Shown piece after piece: positions 8,601-17,271 of a stretch of 64,000 nt of DNA. The notes beneath the pieces are model-generated. The model saw only the letters and a program-made list of their open reading frames with translations. It was not told the origin of the DNA and did no database searches. The translations under genes were made by a program, and so were the position numbers. The stretch comes from Bradyrhizobium mercantei. GTDB taxonomy: Bacteria > Pseudomonadota > Alphaproteobacteria > Rhizobiales > Xanthobacteraceae. Positions within the stretch are counted from its first letter, which is position 1, and each line of letters begins with the position of its first letter. The stretch lies in assembly GCF_001982635.1 (NCBI RefSeq), contig NZ_MKFI01000006.1, positions 524,582 to 588,581 on the forward strand, written 5' to 3'.

Positions 8601-9602
8601 TCAGGCGAGCAGCGCCTTGCGCTTTTGCACCCGCGCAATGGATCGCCGCACCGCAGCCTGATCGAGCGATCCGTCCTGCACTGCACGCGCGACCGCAGCG
8701 GCGATGCCGGCCATCTCCTGCTCCTGGTCGAACAAATTGTTGCCGATGCAGATCATGTCCATGCCGGCGGCGATCGCCTGCAAGCTCGCCGCTTGCGTGC
8801 CGAGCGCCTTCTGCAGCCCCTGCATCTGCATGTCGTCGGTGATCAAGAGCGTCTCGGGCAGGCGGCCGCGAAGCCGGCCGATTCCGGCCGGTGACAGCGT
8901 CATCGGATGCTGCGCGTCCCACTGGCGGACAATGGCGTGACTGACCAGCACCGCATCGCCGTAGATATCCGGTGCTAGCGTGTAGAACAGGTCCTCCTGC
9001 TCCGGCCGCAGTGCATCGGAAATGTCCATGAACTCCAGGTGTGAATCGACGCGCGCGCCGCCGATGCCCGGATAGTGCTTCAAGCAGAGGCCTACGCCCG
9101 CCTGCCGCGCCGCGGCGTCGATCAGCCGTGCATTGGCCTCGACCTCGCCGATGTCGGCGGAATAGGACCGCTTGATCTTGCCGATATTGGGATTGTCGGA
9201 ATTGTAGTCGACGTCGACGACCGGTGCGAAATTGTAGCGGATGCCGAGCCGTCGCAACTCGCCATAGCTGGCGGCAAGGATTGCTTGCTTGTCCGCTGCC
9301 GCGAGCAGATTGAAATCCTTCGCACTCGGCAGCGGCTGAAAGCCCAGGCCGTCCTTGAGCCGGCGTACCAGACCGCCCTCCTGGTCGATGAAGACCAGCG
9401 GCTGCGACGGCAGGCCTGCGATCTCGGCGCAGAGCGACTGCACCTGCGCCGGCGAGGCGATGTTGTTGTCGTATTGCCGGGTCTGGCAGGAGTAATCAAA
9501 CAGGATCACGCCGCCGAGCCCGAATTGCGCGGCAAATTCCTTTAGCCAGGGCGGAATGACCTTGCCGTAGAAGCCGAGGATGAAGAGTTCGCCGACGGAC
9601 AT
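8601..9602 (-). CDS. nagZ: Glycoside hydrolase family 3, NagZ-like beta-N-acetylhexosaminidase
   Basis: Probable cytoplasmic glycosidase of 333 residues that removes N-acetylglucosamine from peptidoglycan fragments or related beta-hexosaminides. Family features visible: GLGGVILFDYS near residue 30, FIDQEGGLVRRL near 92, the NagZ signature KHYPGIGGARVDSH near 195 (catalytic His/Asp loop), and ITDDMQMQGL near 275 carrying the likely nucleophile Asp. Length matches stand-alone NagZ enzymes. The gene is monocistronic here, away from the cell-division cluster that often hosts nagZ, and could be a paralog with a different substrate. The canonical KHFPGHG motif is changed to KHYPGIG. Confidence 0.85.
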   Translation of the reverse strand: MSVGELFILGFYGKVIPPWLKEFAAQFGLGGVILFDYSCQTRQYDNNIASPAQVQSLCAEIAGLPSQPLVFIDQEGGLVRRLKDGLGFQPLPSAKDFNLLAAADKQAILAASYGELRRLGIRYNFAPVVDVDYNSDNPNIGKIKRSYSADIGEVEANARLIDAAARQAGVGLCLKHYPGIGGARVDSHLEFMDISDALRPEQEDLFYTLAPDIYGDAVLVSHAIVRQWDAQHPMTLSPAGIGRLRGRLPETLLITDDMQMQGLQKALGTQAASLQAIAAGMDMICIGNNLFDQEQEMAGIAAAVARAVQDGSLDQAAVRRSIARVQKRKALLA

Positions 9603-9788
9603 GGCCGCTCACTGATCGGATAGGCTTGGAATCAGCCCGCACAGACGGAATAGCACGCTGCCGCGGCGGTAAGAATATGACGCACGCCGCCGCCTGACAG
9701 CGTTCCCCGTGCTCGCATCCCTATGTTAAGACACGCCGGCACGCCTCGATGGCGCCTGCCACAACACAAGAAATTCCGGAAACCGCTC

Positions 9789-11834
9789 ATGACCGCACCT
9801 TACGTTCCGCAGATGGCCCTTTACCGCGACTGGCTGAAGCAGACCCGCGGCCTTGAGTTTGCGGATTTCGAGGCGATGCGGCGCTGGTCGGTCACCGACA
9901 TCGACGGCTTCTGGCAGAGCGTCTGGAATTATTTCGACCTGCGCTCGCCGACGCCGCATGCGGCCGTGCTCGCCGAACGCAAGATGCCGGGCGCGGTGTG
10001 GTTTCCCGGCGCGTCGGTGAATTATGCGCGCCAGGTGTTCCGCCACGTCGCGCCGGCGCATGCCGCCGGCCTGCCGGCCCTGATTGCGAGCGGCGAGGAC
10101 GGCAAGCTGTCGGAGACGAGCTGGCCGGAGCTGCAACGCCAATCGGCGGCGCTTGCGCTGCATCTGAAGGCCCAGGGCGTACGCGCCGGCGATCGGGTCG
10201 CCGCATATCTGCCGAACATCCCCGAGACGATCATCGCCTTCCTTGCCACCGCGAGCCTGGGCGCGGTCTGGAGCGTCTGCGCGCCCGACATGGCGGCGCC
10301 CGCGGTGATCGATCGCTTCAAGCAGATCGAGCCGAAGGTGCTGATCGCCTGCGACGCCGTGACCTATGCCGGCAAGCGCCACGACCGGCAAGGCGTGATC
10401 GAGGAGCTGCGCCGTGCGCTGCCGACGGTCGAGCACGTCATCCTGCACAGCGACGCCGCACCGCCGGAGACGCGGCTGTCATCCATCCTCGCAGGCCGGA
10501 GCGCTGCGATCGACGCCTTCGAGCCGGAATGGCTGCCGTTCGATCACCCGCTCTGGATCGTCTATTCCTCGGGCACCACCGGATTGCCGAAGCCGATCCT
10601 GCACAGCCACGGCGGCATCATCGTGGTGGCGCTGCCGCTCTCGACCTTGCACAACGACATCGGCTGCAGCTATCAGCCGAATTCGTTCGGCGAGCGCTTC
10701 CACTGGTACTCTTCGACCGGCTGGATCATGTGGAATTGCCAGGCCAACGGCCTGCTCAACGGCACCACCTGCTGCATCTTCGACGGCAGTCCGGGCGGCA
10801 CCAAGGACAAGCCGGACTGGACCACGCTGTGGCGCTTCGTCGCCGACGCCAAGGCGACCTTCTTCGGCGCCGGCGCGGCGTTCTTCGCCAATTGCACCAA
10901 GGCCGAGATCGATCTCGCCTCGGTCGGCGACCTCTCGGGCCTGCGCACGCTCGGCTCGACCGGCTCGCCGCTGTCAGCCGATACGCAAGCCTGGTTCAAC
11001 GAACGTTTCGCCGCGCTATCGACGCGCAATGGCAACACAGCTCAAGCCGACATGTGGTGGGCGAACATTTCCGGCGGCACCGATTTCGCCGGCGCCTTCA
11101 TCGGCGGCAATCGCGAACTGCCGCAGACGCCCGGCATCATGCAATGCCGCCTGCTCGGCTGCGCGGTGGAAGCGTTCGACGAGCAGGGCCGCGCCGTGAT
11201 CGACGAGGTCGGTGAGCTGGTCTGCACCGAGCCGCTGCCCTCGATGCCGCTGCGGTTCTGGAACGATCCCGGCAATGCGCGCTATCTGTCGAGCTATTTC
11301 GAGACCTATCCCGACAATTTCGACGGCTCCGGCCGCGGCCCGGTGTGGCGGCATGGCGACTGGCTCAAGATCAACCCCGACGGCTCCTGCGTGATCTTCG
11401 GCCGCAGCGACGCCACCATCAACCGCCATGGCCTGCGGATGGGCACCAGCGAACTCTATTCGGCGATCGAGGCGCTGCCCGAGGTGCTGGATTCGATGGT
11501 CGTCGACCTCGAATATCTCGGCCGCGACAGCTACATGCCGCTGTTCGTGGTGCTGCGCGAGGGCGTCACCTTCGATGCCGCGATGAAGGCCAAGATCAAC
11601 AAGGCGGTCGAGGCCGGACTGTCGCGCCGCTTCCTGCCCAACGACATCTTCGTCGTGGCGGAAATTCCGCGCACGCTGTCCGGCAAGAAGCAGGAGCTGC
11701 CGGTCAAGAAGCTGTTGCTCGGCCATCCCGTCGAGAAGGTCATCAACCGCGATGCGATGGCCAATCCCGGCTGCCTCGACTGGTATCTCGACTTTGCGAA
11801 GGGCTATCTGAGCAAGCAGTCCGGCGCGGCGTAA
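9789..11834 (+). CDS. aacS: Acetoacetyl-CoA synthetase (acetoacetate-CoA ligase)
   Basis: ATP-dependent ligase that activates acetoacetate to acetoacetyl-CoA, linking ketone bodies or polyhydroxybutyrate breakdown to central metabolism. The 681-residue product belongs to the acyl-adenylate superfamily. It has an acetyl-CoA-synthetase N-terminal region, VYSSGTTGLPKP (AMP-binding P-loop) near residue 258, GRGPVWRHGDWLKI near 520, GRSDATINRHGLRMG near 540 and the C-terminal PRTLSGKKQELPVKK with the catalytic Lys. Length and the N-terminal segment (RDWLKQTRGLEFADF) match AacS rather than acetyl-CoA synthetase. The start at 9789 is preferred over an in-frame ATG at 9723 because family members begin near MTAPYVPQMALY. 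Monocistronic, followed by a repeat element. Confidence 0.95.
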   Translation: MTAPYVPQMALYRDWLKQTRGLEFADFEAMRRWSVTDIDGFWQSVWNYFDLRSPTPHAAVLAERKMPGAVWFPGASVNYARQVFRHVAPAHAAGLPALIASGEDGKLSETSWPELQRQSAALALHLKAQGVRAGDRVAAYLPNIPETIIAFLATASLGAVWSVCAPDMAAPAVIDRFKQIEPKVLIACDAVTYAGKRHDRQGVIEELRRALPTVEHVILHSDAAPPETRLSSILAGRSAAIDAFEPEWLPFDHPLWIVYSSGTTGLPKPILHSHGGIIVVALPLSTLHNDIGCSYQPNSFGERFHWYSSTGWIMWNCQANGLLNGTTCCIFDGSPGGTKDKPDWTTLWRFVADAKATFFGAGAAFFANCTKAEIDLASVGDLSGLRTLGSTGSPLSADTQAWFNERFAALSTRNGNTAQADMWWANISGGTDFAGAFIGGNRELPQTPGIMQCRLLGCAVEAFDEQGRAVIDEVGELVCTEPLPSMPLRFWNDPGNARYLSSYFETYPDNFDGSGRGPVWRHGDWLKINPDGSCVIFGRSDATINRHGLRMGTSELYSAIEALPEVLDSMVVDLEYLGRDSYMPLFVVLREGVTFDAAMKAKINKAVEAGLSRRFLPNDIFVVAEIPRTLSGKKQELPVKKLLLGHPVEKVINRDAMANPGCLDWYLDFAKGYLSKQSGAA

Positions 11835-11900
11835 GCGAGCCCGCGGGCTGCTAGAGTATGGTGGATTGGATTGAGCTGAGCTAAAGCTGCGGCGGAAGTT

Positions 11901-12022
11901 CACCTCTCCCTTGGGAGAGGTCGCGCCAAAGGCGCGGGTGAGGGGTTACACTACCTCGTTAGAGCTGCGGCCCCTCACCCGATTTGCTGCGCAAATCGAC
12001 CTCTCCCCGTCGGGGAGAGGTG
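11901..12022. repeat. Intergenic cloverleaf-like palindromic repeat, copy A
   Basis: Nested inverted repeats: an outer hairpin CCTCTCCC-TT-GGGAGAGG, a GCGCC-AAA-GGCGC arm and GGGTGAGGGG pairing with CCCCTCACCC. These are followed by a GATTTG-CTGC-GCAAATC arm (partly overlapping) and a second outer hairpin CCTCTCCCC-GTC-GGGGAGAGG. Related copies lie at 35613, 40795 and 42572. Confidence 0.85.
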
Positions 12023-12067
12023 GATCGAACCTGCGGTCAAACCGATTCAACTTGACTTCATCATGCT

Positions 12068-12991
12068 CTAGCGCGGCCTGCCGCGCCATGGCGGCGGCGA
12101 CAGCGCCGCGCGCAGGTGTTCCACGAAGGCCTGCGTACGCCTGGCCCGGCCGCTGCGGCCCGGATTGAGCAGCGCGACGATGTCGGCCGGCGGCAGGCGG
12201 AAGTTCGGCAGGACACGGACCAGCCGGCCGGCGGCGAGATCCTCGGCGACATCCCACTCCGACCTGACGATCAGGCCGTGATCCGCCAGCGCCCAGGCCT
12301 TCACGACCTCGCCGTCATTGCTCGACAGCATCGGCTCGATCCTGACGACATCGGGCTCCGACGCGGCACGCTTGCGGGAAAACCGCCAGAGCGTCACGTC
12401 CTCCTCATTCTCGCGCAGCGCGATGCACTGATGCGAGCGCAGATCCTGCGGGCTCGCCGGCATGCCACGGCGTTTCAGATAGGCCGGCGAGGCACACAGA
12501 TAACGCTCGTTCGGCGCAAGACGCTGCAAGCGAAGCGTCGAATCCTTCAGCGCGCCGATGTGGATCATGACGTCCCACGCGCCCGCGGCCGCACGCCCCG
12601 GCCGGTCGGACAGTTCAAGCTCGATCGACACGTCGGGGTGCCGGGCTCGGAAGGCCGCGACGACCGGCGCGATGTAGCGGCGTCCGAAGCCGAGCGGCGC
12701 GAGAATCCTCAGGTGGCCCGCGATGGTTCCGCGACGCGCCTGCAGCGCCTCGGTCAGCTCCGTTGCCTCGTCGAGCAGCGCGCCGCCGTGCAGCACCAGC
12801 AGTTCGCCCTCGTCGGTCAGCGTCAGCCGCCGGGCCGAACGGCTGATCAGTTGAACGCCGAGGCGCTGCTCGAGGCTCTGCAATCGCTGCGAGACCGCCG
12901 ACGGCGTCACGTCGAGCGCCCGCGCTGCGGCCGCCAGTGACCGGGCCGCGGCGATGGCCGTGAAGAAGCGGATGTCGTCGGTCGAGATCAT
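12068..12991 (-). CDS. LysR family transcriptional regulator
   Basis: A 307-residue regulator with an N-terminal winged HTH (residues 4-60: FFTAIAAARSLAAAARALDV, TPSAVSQRLQSLEQRLGVQL) and a C-terminal periplasmic-binding-like effector domain (about 90-295). The start at 12991 (MISTDDIRFF) fits the family; the longer upstream frame adds non-homologous sequence. It is divergent from the D-threonine-aldolase-like gene, with 71 bases between start codons. A near-perfect palindrome (12990-13007) overlaps the regulator's own start codon, so autorepression and control of the PLP-enzyme operon are likely. The effector is probably an amino acid or related compound (inference from the neighbours). Confidence 0.9.
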   Translation of the reverse strand: MISTDDIRFFTAIAAARSLAAAARALDVTPSAVSQRLQSLEQRLGVQLISRSARRLTLTDEGELLVLHGGALLDEATELTEALQARRGTIAGHLRILAPLGFGRRYIAPVVAAFRARHPDVSIELELSDRPGRAAAGAWDVMIHIGALKDSTLRLQRLAPNERYLCASPAYLKRRGMPASPQDLRSHQCIALRENEEDVTLWRFSRKRAASEPDVVRIEPMLSSNDGEVVKAWALADHGLIVRSEWDVAEDLAAGRLVRVLPNFRLPPADIVALLNPGRSGRARRTQAFVEHLRAALSPPPWRGRPR

Positions 12992-13007
12992 TAAGCCTAG
13001 ACTTAAT
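12990..13007. promoter_or_regulatory. Palindromic operator at the LysR / PLP-enzyme divergent promoter
   Basis: ATTAAG-CCTAGA-CTTAAT is an 18-bp palindrome with 16 of 18 positions symmetric. It fits the T-N11-A type of LysR box. It overlaps the first bases of the LysR coding region and lies about 55 bases before the divergent gene. Confidence 0.65.
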
Positions 13008-13062
13008 ATAGGAATGACATTCGGTAAATTGTGCTTAGCGTGGAAACGGCTAGTCTCGCCGC

Positions 13063-14223
13063 ATGTCATCAGCCCCTGTCCTGAACACTTCGCATCCGCT
13101 TGCCGGGATCGAGACGCCGTGTCTGGTCCTCGATGAAGACCGGATGCTGCACAACATCGCCCGCCTGAAGACGCGGCTATCGCGGCTCGGCGTGCCGCTG
13201 CGCCCGCATCTGAAGACCGCAAAATCAATTCCGGCGGCACGCGCCGTGATGGACAGTGCAGCCGGCCCGGCTGCGGTCTCCACGCTGCAAGAGGCCGAGG
13301 TGTTTGCCGCCGATGGCGTGAAAGACATCCTCTATGCCGTCGGCATCGCGCCGCAGAAGCTCGAGCGCGTGGCCGCGCTGCGGCGGCAGGGCGTGGACCT
13401 GTCCGTGGTGCTCGACAGCCCCGAGCAGGCCGCCGCCGTCGCCGCGATGGCGCGCGCCTCGGGCGACCGCATTCCCGTGCTGATCGAGATCGATTGCGAC
13501 GGTCATCGCGCAGGCGTCGGCGCGAGCGACCCGCTGCTGGTCGAGATCGGCCGTACGCTGCATCAAGGCGGCGCCGAGTTGCGCGGCGTCATGGCGCATG
13601 CCGGCGAATCCTATTCCTGCCGCAGCGTTGAGGCACTCGAGCAGGCGGCCGAGCAGGAGCGCGCCGCCGCAGTCGCCTGCGCCGAGGCGTTGCGCGCGGC
13701 CGGACTGCCCTGCCCCGTGGTCAGCGTCGGCTCGACGCCGACGGCGCATTTCGCGCGCCGGCTCGACGGCGTCACCGAGGTGCGCGCCGGCGTCTTCGTG
13801 ATGTTCGATCTGGTGATGGCCGGGATCGGGGTCTGCGCGGTCGAGGACATTGCGCTGTCGGTGCTCGCGACGGTGATCGGTCATCGCGCCGACCGCGGCT
13901 GGGCCTTCGTCGATGCGGGCTGGATGGCGCTGTCGCGCGATCGCGGCACGGCGAAACAGCCGGTCGACCAGGGCTACGGCATCGTCTGCGACATCGAGGG
14001 ACGGCCCTATCGCGACCTGATCGTCTCAGAGACCAATCAGGAGCACGGCATCATCGCGCTGCGTTCCGGCAGCACGGCGCCGCAGGTTGCGCTGCCGGTC
14101 GGCGCCAAGGTGCGGATCCTGCCGAACCATGCCTGCGCGACCGGCGCGCAGCACGACCGCTATCATGTCGTCGCCGCCGGCTCCGACACGGTACGGCAAT
14201 GGGAGCGATTTCGCGGATGGTAG
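13063..14223 (+). CDS. D-threonine aldolase / D-serine dehydratase-like PLP enzyme
   Basis: A 386-residue fold-type III pyridoxal-phosphate enzyme. The alanine-racemase-like N-terminal domain carries the likely PLP lysine in RPHLKTAK near residue 49. The C-terminal domain carries the metal-binding His and Cys in LPNHACATGAQHDRYHV near 350, typical of D-threonine aldolase and eukaryotic-type D-serine dehydratase. Members cleave D-3-hydroxyamino acids to glycine plus aldehyde, or deaminate D-serine. Which one this is cannot be read from the sequence. It is the first gene of an apparent operon (HAD hydrolase 17 bases after its stop, then a threonine-synthase-like enzyme) and is divergent from a LysR regulator. 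Confidence 0.9.
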   Translation: MSSAPVLNTSHPLAGIETPCLVLDEDRMLHNIARLKTRLSRLGVPLRPHLKTAKSIPAARAVMDSAAGPAAVSTLQEAEVFAADGVKDILYAVGIAPQKLERVAALRRQGVDLSVVLDSPEQAAAVAAMARASGDRIPVLIEIDCDGHRAGVGASDPLLVEIGRTLHQGGAELRGVMAHAGESYSCRSVEALEQAAEQERAAAVACAEALRAAGLPCPVVSVGSTPTAHFARRLDGVTEVRAGVFVMFDLVMAGIGVCAVEDIALSVLATVIGHRADRGWAFVDAGWMALSRDRGTAKQPVDQGYGIVCDIEGRPYRDLIVSETNQEHGIIALRSGSTAPQVALPVGAKVRILPNHACATGAQHDRYHVVAAGSDTVRQWERFRGW

Positions 14224-14240
14224 GAGATGGAGCGCAGCCC

Positions 14241-14897
14241 ATGAGGCGAGCCTATGACGCCGTGTTGTTCGACCTGCTGACCGCGCTGCTCGACAGCTGG
14301 ACGCTTTGGAACAAGGTCGCGGGCTCCGATGAAGGCGGGCTTCGCTGGCGGGCCGAATATCTCAGGAACACCTACGCCACCGGACGCTACCGGCCCTATG
14401 AGGACCTGGTGGGTGAAGCGGCGCGCAATGTCGGGCTACCGGTCGAGCGCGCCGACGAGCTTGGCGCTCGCTACGCGGAGCTCGAGCCCTGGCCCGAGGT
14501 CCGCGATGTTCTGCGCACGCTGCACGCGGCCGGTGTCGCGCTCGGCGTCGTGACCAACTGCTCGGAACGGCTCGGCCGCATCGCAGCCGACCGCATCGGT
14601 ATTCCCTTCACGGTGTTCGTGACGGCCGAGCGCGCCGGCTACTACAAGCCGCAGCCGCAACCCTATCAGCTCGCGCTCGACGAACTGCCGGTCCCGTCCG
14701 ATCGATGCCTGTTCGTCGCGGGATCGGCCTATGATCTGTTCGGCACGGCACGTGTGCACTTGCCGACTTGGTGGCATAATCGGGCCGGAATGAATCTGCC
14801 GGAAGGGGCGCCCGCCCCGATCGTGGTTCGCGATACCCTTGCGACCTTGCCTGATTTCGTGCTCGGTCGCGAGATGTCCGGCCGGCCCGCCCCTTGA
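14241..14897 (+). CDS. HAD superfamily hydrolase (haloacid dehalogenase type II-like)
   Basis: A 218-residue protein with the four HAD motifs. Motif I is AVLFDLLTALLDS near residue 8, with the nucleophile Asp. Motif II is LGVVTNCSERLG near 105. The motif III Lys is in GYYKPQPQPYQLAL near 137. The motif IV region is FVAGSAYDLFGTARVHLPT near 163. Motif I has Leu where phosphatases usually have the second (acid/base) Asp, which points to a dehalogenase-type enzyme rather than a phosphatase. The start at 14241 has GGAG about 8 bases upstream; a longer frame from 14199 overlaps the upstream gene. It sits between two PLP enzymes, and its substrate is presumably an intermediate of that pathway (inference). 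Confidence 0.85.
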   Translation: MRRAYDAVLFDLLTALLDSWTLWNKVAGSDEGGLRWRAEYLRNTYATGRYRPYEDLVGEAARNVGLPVERADELGARYAELEPWPEVRDVLRTLHAAGVALGVVTNCSERLGRIAADRIGIPFTVFVTAERAGYYKPQPQPYQLALDELPVPSDRCLFVAGSAYDLFGTARVHLPTWWHNRAGMNLPEGAPAPIVVRDTLATLPDFVLGREMSGRPAP

Positions 14898-14910
14898 GGA
14901 CTGAACTGAG

Positions 14911-16044
14911 ATGCCATCACCAAGCTACATCGACCCGCTCAACGGAAAACTCTACCCGCTGGATGTGCCGCGCTGGTGCTCCGACGAGGGCAAGCCGCTG
15001 CTCGTCACGCCGCTGCCCGGCATCTCCCCCGACGAGATCGATCGCGGCACGCGCTCGCTGTGGCGCTATCGCGCGGCGCTGCCGGTCGAGATCAAGCAGC
15101 CGATCACGATGGGTGAAGGCTGCACGCCTGCCGTCGAGAAGGAATGGGACGATCTGCGGCCGCACTTCAAGCTCGAATGGTTCAATCCGACCGCAAGCTT
15201 CAAGGATCGCGGCACCACGGTGATGCTGTCGTTCCTGCGCCAGCTCGGCGTCGATGCGGTGCTGGAGGATAGTTCCGGCAATGGCGGCGCGTCGGTCTCG
15301 GCCTATGGCGCCGCGGGCGGCATGCGGGTCAGGATCCTGGCGCCGGCTACGACATCGCCGATGAAGGTGGCGCAGATGCACGCGTTCGGCGCCGAGGTGC
15401 AGCTGGTCGAGGGCCCGCGCGAGGAATCGGAGGCGGAAGCGATCCGCCAGTCGAAGCAGATCTTCTACTCCAGCCACAACTGGCAGCCGTTCTTCCTGCA
15501 AGGCACCAAGTCGCTGGCCTACGAGATCTGGGAAGATTTTGGCTTCACTGCGCCCGACAATGTCATCATGCCGGTCGGTGCCGGCAGCAGCCTGCTCGGC
15601 TGCTATATCGGCTTCAAGGAACTGCTCGCGGCTGGACAGATCACCAAGCTGCCGCGGCTGTTCGCCGCGCAACCCCTCAATTGCTCGCCGGTCGATGCGA
15701 GCTTTATCGCCGGCGTCGACACGCCGGTCGATCGCGCAGTCCACAAGACCATCGCCGAGGGCACCGCGATCAAGCATCCGCTGCGGCTGAAGCAGATGAT
15801 CGCGGCGCTGAAGGAGAGCGGCGGCGGCACGGTCGCGATCCCCGAAGACGGCATCGTCGCCGCCCTGAAGCGGCTGGCGCAGACCGGCCTGTTCGTCGAG
15901 CCGACTTCGGCCTCGGCCGCCGCTGCGCTCGACGTCTTGAAGGCGCGCGGCGCGATCCGGCCGACGGAGCGCACCGTCGTCATCATCAGCGGCACCGGGA
16001 TCAAGGCGGCGGGGCTGATCACGGAGTTGCTGGCCAAGGACTGA
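14911..16044 (+). CDS. Threonine-synthase-like PLP enzyme
   Basis: A 377-residue fold-type II pyridoxal-phosphate enzyme. The PLP lysine motif NPTASFKDRG is near residue 92. EDSSGNGGASVSAYGAAGG near 118 and VGAGSSLLGCYIGF near 218 fit phosphate binding. Closest by motif is threonine synthase, which turns O-phosphohomoserine into threonine, but the paralog here lies in a catabolic-looking operon with a D-threonine-aldolase-like enzyme and a HAD protein. It may act on another hydroxy- or phospho-amino acid (for example as a threonine/serine dehydratase-type lyase). It follows the HAD gene by 13 bases. Its stop is only 10 bases from the stop of the convergent Cds1-like gene. Confidence 0.85.
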   Translation: MPSPSYIDPLNGKLYPLDVPRWCSDEGKPLLVTPLPGISPDEIDRGTRSLWRYRAALPVEIKQPITMGEGCTPAVEKEWDDLRPHFKLEWFNPTASFKDRGTTVMLSFLRQLGVDAVLEDSSGNGGASVSAYGAAGGMRVRILAPATTSPMKVAQMHAFGAEVQLVEGPREESEAEAIRQSKQIFYSSHNWQPFFLQGTKSLAYEIWEDFGFTAPDNVIMPVGAGSSLLGCYIGFKELLAAGQITKLPRLFAAQPLNCSPVDASFIAGVDTPVDRAVHKTIAEGTAIKHPLRLKQMIAALKESGGGTVAIPEDGIVAALKRLAQTGLFVEPTSASAAAALDVLKARGAIRPTERTVVIISGTGIKAAGLITELLAKD

Positions 16045-16054
16045 CGAGGCCGCA

Positions 16055-17203
16055 TCAGGCGCGCGGGTTCACGACATCCTCGACGGCGAACGTAAGGGGC
16101 AGGGCGCCCGCAAGGAACGCGTTCAGCTCCGCCTCGTAGGGAGCTGGATCGAGCCCGCGCGCTGCGAGCCACGCCGGATCGTAATAGCTCTGGCGATAGC
16201 GCTCGCCGGAATCGCAGATCAGCGTGACCAGCGATCCGGTCACGCCCGCGGCGCGCATCTCCGATGCCAGACGGCAGAGCGCAAGGAAATTGGTGCCGGT
16301 CGAGCCGCCGACCAGCCGGCGCAGCAAGCGCGACAGCACGTTCATCGCCGCGATCGACGCCGCATCCGGGATCTTCATCATGCGATCGACCACGCCAGGC
16401 ACGAAGGAGGGTTCGCAGCGCGGCCGGCCGACGCCCTCGATCAATGACGGCCGCTCACATACGCGGGAACGATCCTGGGTACGGAAGCAGTCGAAGAACG
16501 CGGAATGCTCGACATCGGCGACGCATAGCCGGGTCGGAAACTGGCGATAGCGCAGGTAGCGCCCGATGGTCGCCGAGGTGCCGCCGGTGCCCGCGCCCAT
16601 CACGATCCACTCCGGCAGCGGGCGCTGCTCACCCTTGAGCTGGGTAAAGATCGATTCGGCGATGTTGTTGTTGCCGCGCCAGTCGGTGGCGCGCTCGGCG
16701 AAGGTGAACTGGTCCATGTAGTGGCCGCCGAGCCGCGCCGCGAGCGCGGCGGCTTCTTCATAGAGCGCTCGGCCGTCGTCGATCAGATGGCAGTTGCCGC
16801 CGTAGTGCTCAATTGCGGCGATCTTCTCGGCCGACGTGGTCCGCGGCATCACCGCGTAGAACGGCACGCCGATCATCTGCGCGAAATAAGCCTCGGAAAC
16901 CGCGGTCGAGCCCGACGACGCCTCGACCACCGCGGTGCCTTCGCGGATATGCCCGTTGCACAGCGCATAGAGGAACAGCGACCGCGCCAGGCGATGCTTC
17001 AGACTGTCGGTCGGATGCGTCGATTCGTCCTTCAAATAGATATCGATGCCGGATAGCGCCGGCACGATCAGCCGCATCAGATGCGTATCCGCGGTCCGGC
17101 ATTGATCCGCCTCGATCGCGGAGACGGCGTCATCGACCCAGCCGCGCCGATAGCTCGGCCCGGCCGGAGAATTCTGGCGCGACGACATGTGCTCGTTCGA
17201 CAT
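16055..17203 (-). CDS. PLP-dependent L-cysteine desulfhydrase (Cds1-like)
   Basis: A 382-residue fold-type II PLP enzyme of the cysteine synthase superfamily. The PLP lysine is in HPTDSLKHRLARS near residue 69. VVEASSGSTAVSEAYFAQM near 93 and MGAGTGGTSATIGRYLRY near 198 are cofactor-binding loops. GVGRPRCEPSFVP and the extended C-terminus resemble Cds1, which converts L-cysteine to pyruvate, ammonia and sulfide, rather than CysK. An alternative start (MSSRQNSPAG) lies 5 codons downstream. It is convergent with the threonine-synthase-like gene with a 10-base gap, making three PLP enzymes within 4.2 kb. Substrate assignment is by family resemblance only. Confidence 0.85.
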   Translation of the reverse strand: MSNEHMSSRQNSPAGPSYRRGWVDDAVSAIEADQCRTADTHLMRLIVPALSGIDIYLKDESTHPTDSLKHRLARSLFLYALCNGHIREGTAVVEASSGSTAVSEAYFAQMIGVPFYAVMPRTTSAEKIAAIEHYGGNCHLIDDGRALYEEAAALAARLGGHYMDQFTFAERATDWRGNNNIAESIFTQLKGEQRPLPEWIVMGAGTGGTSATIGRYLRYRQFPTRLCVADVEHSAFFDCFRTQDRSRVCERPSLIEGVGRPRCEPSFVPGVVDRMMKIPDAASIAAMNVLSRLLRRLVGGSTGTNFLALCRLASEMRAAGVTGSLVTLICDSGERYRQSYYDPAWLAARGLDPAPYEAELNAFLAGALPLTFAVEDVVNPRA

Positions 17204-17271
17204 CGCGCCATCTAACCATAGTTCACCTCGAACGGCGAGACGAACACGGTGATCATCAGACCCTCGTCAGA

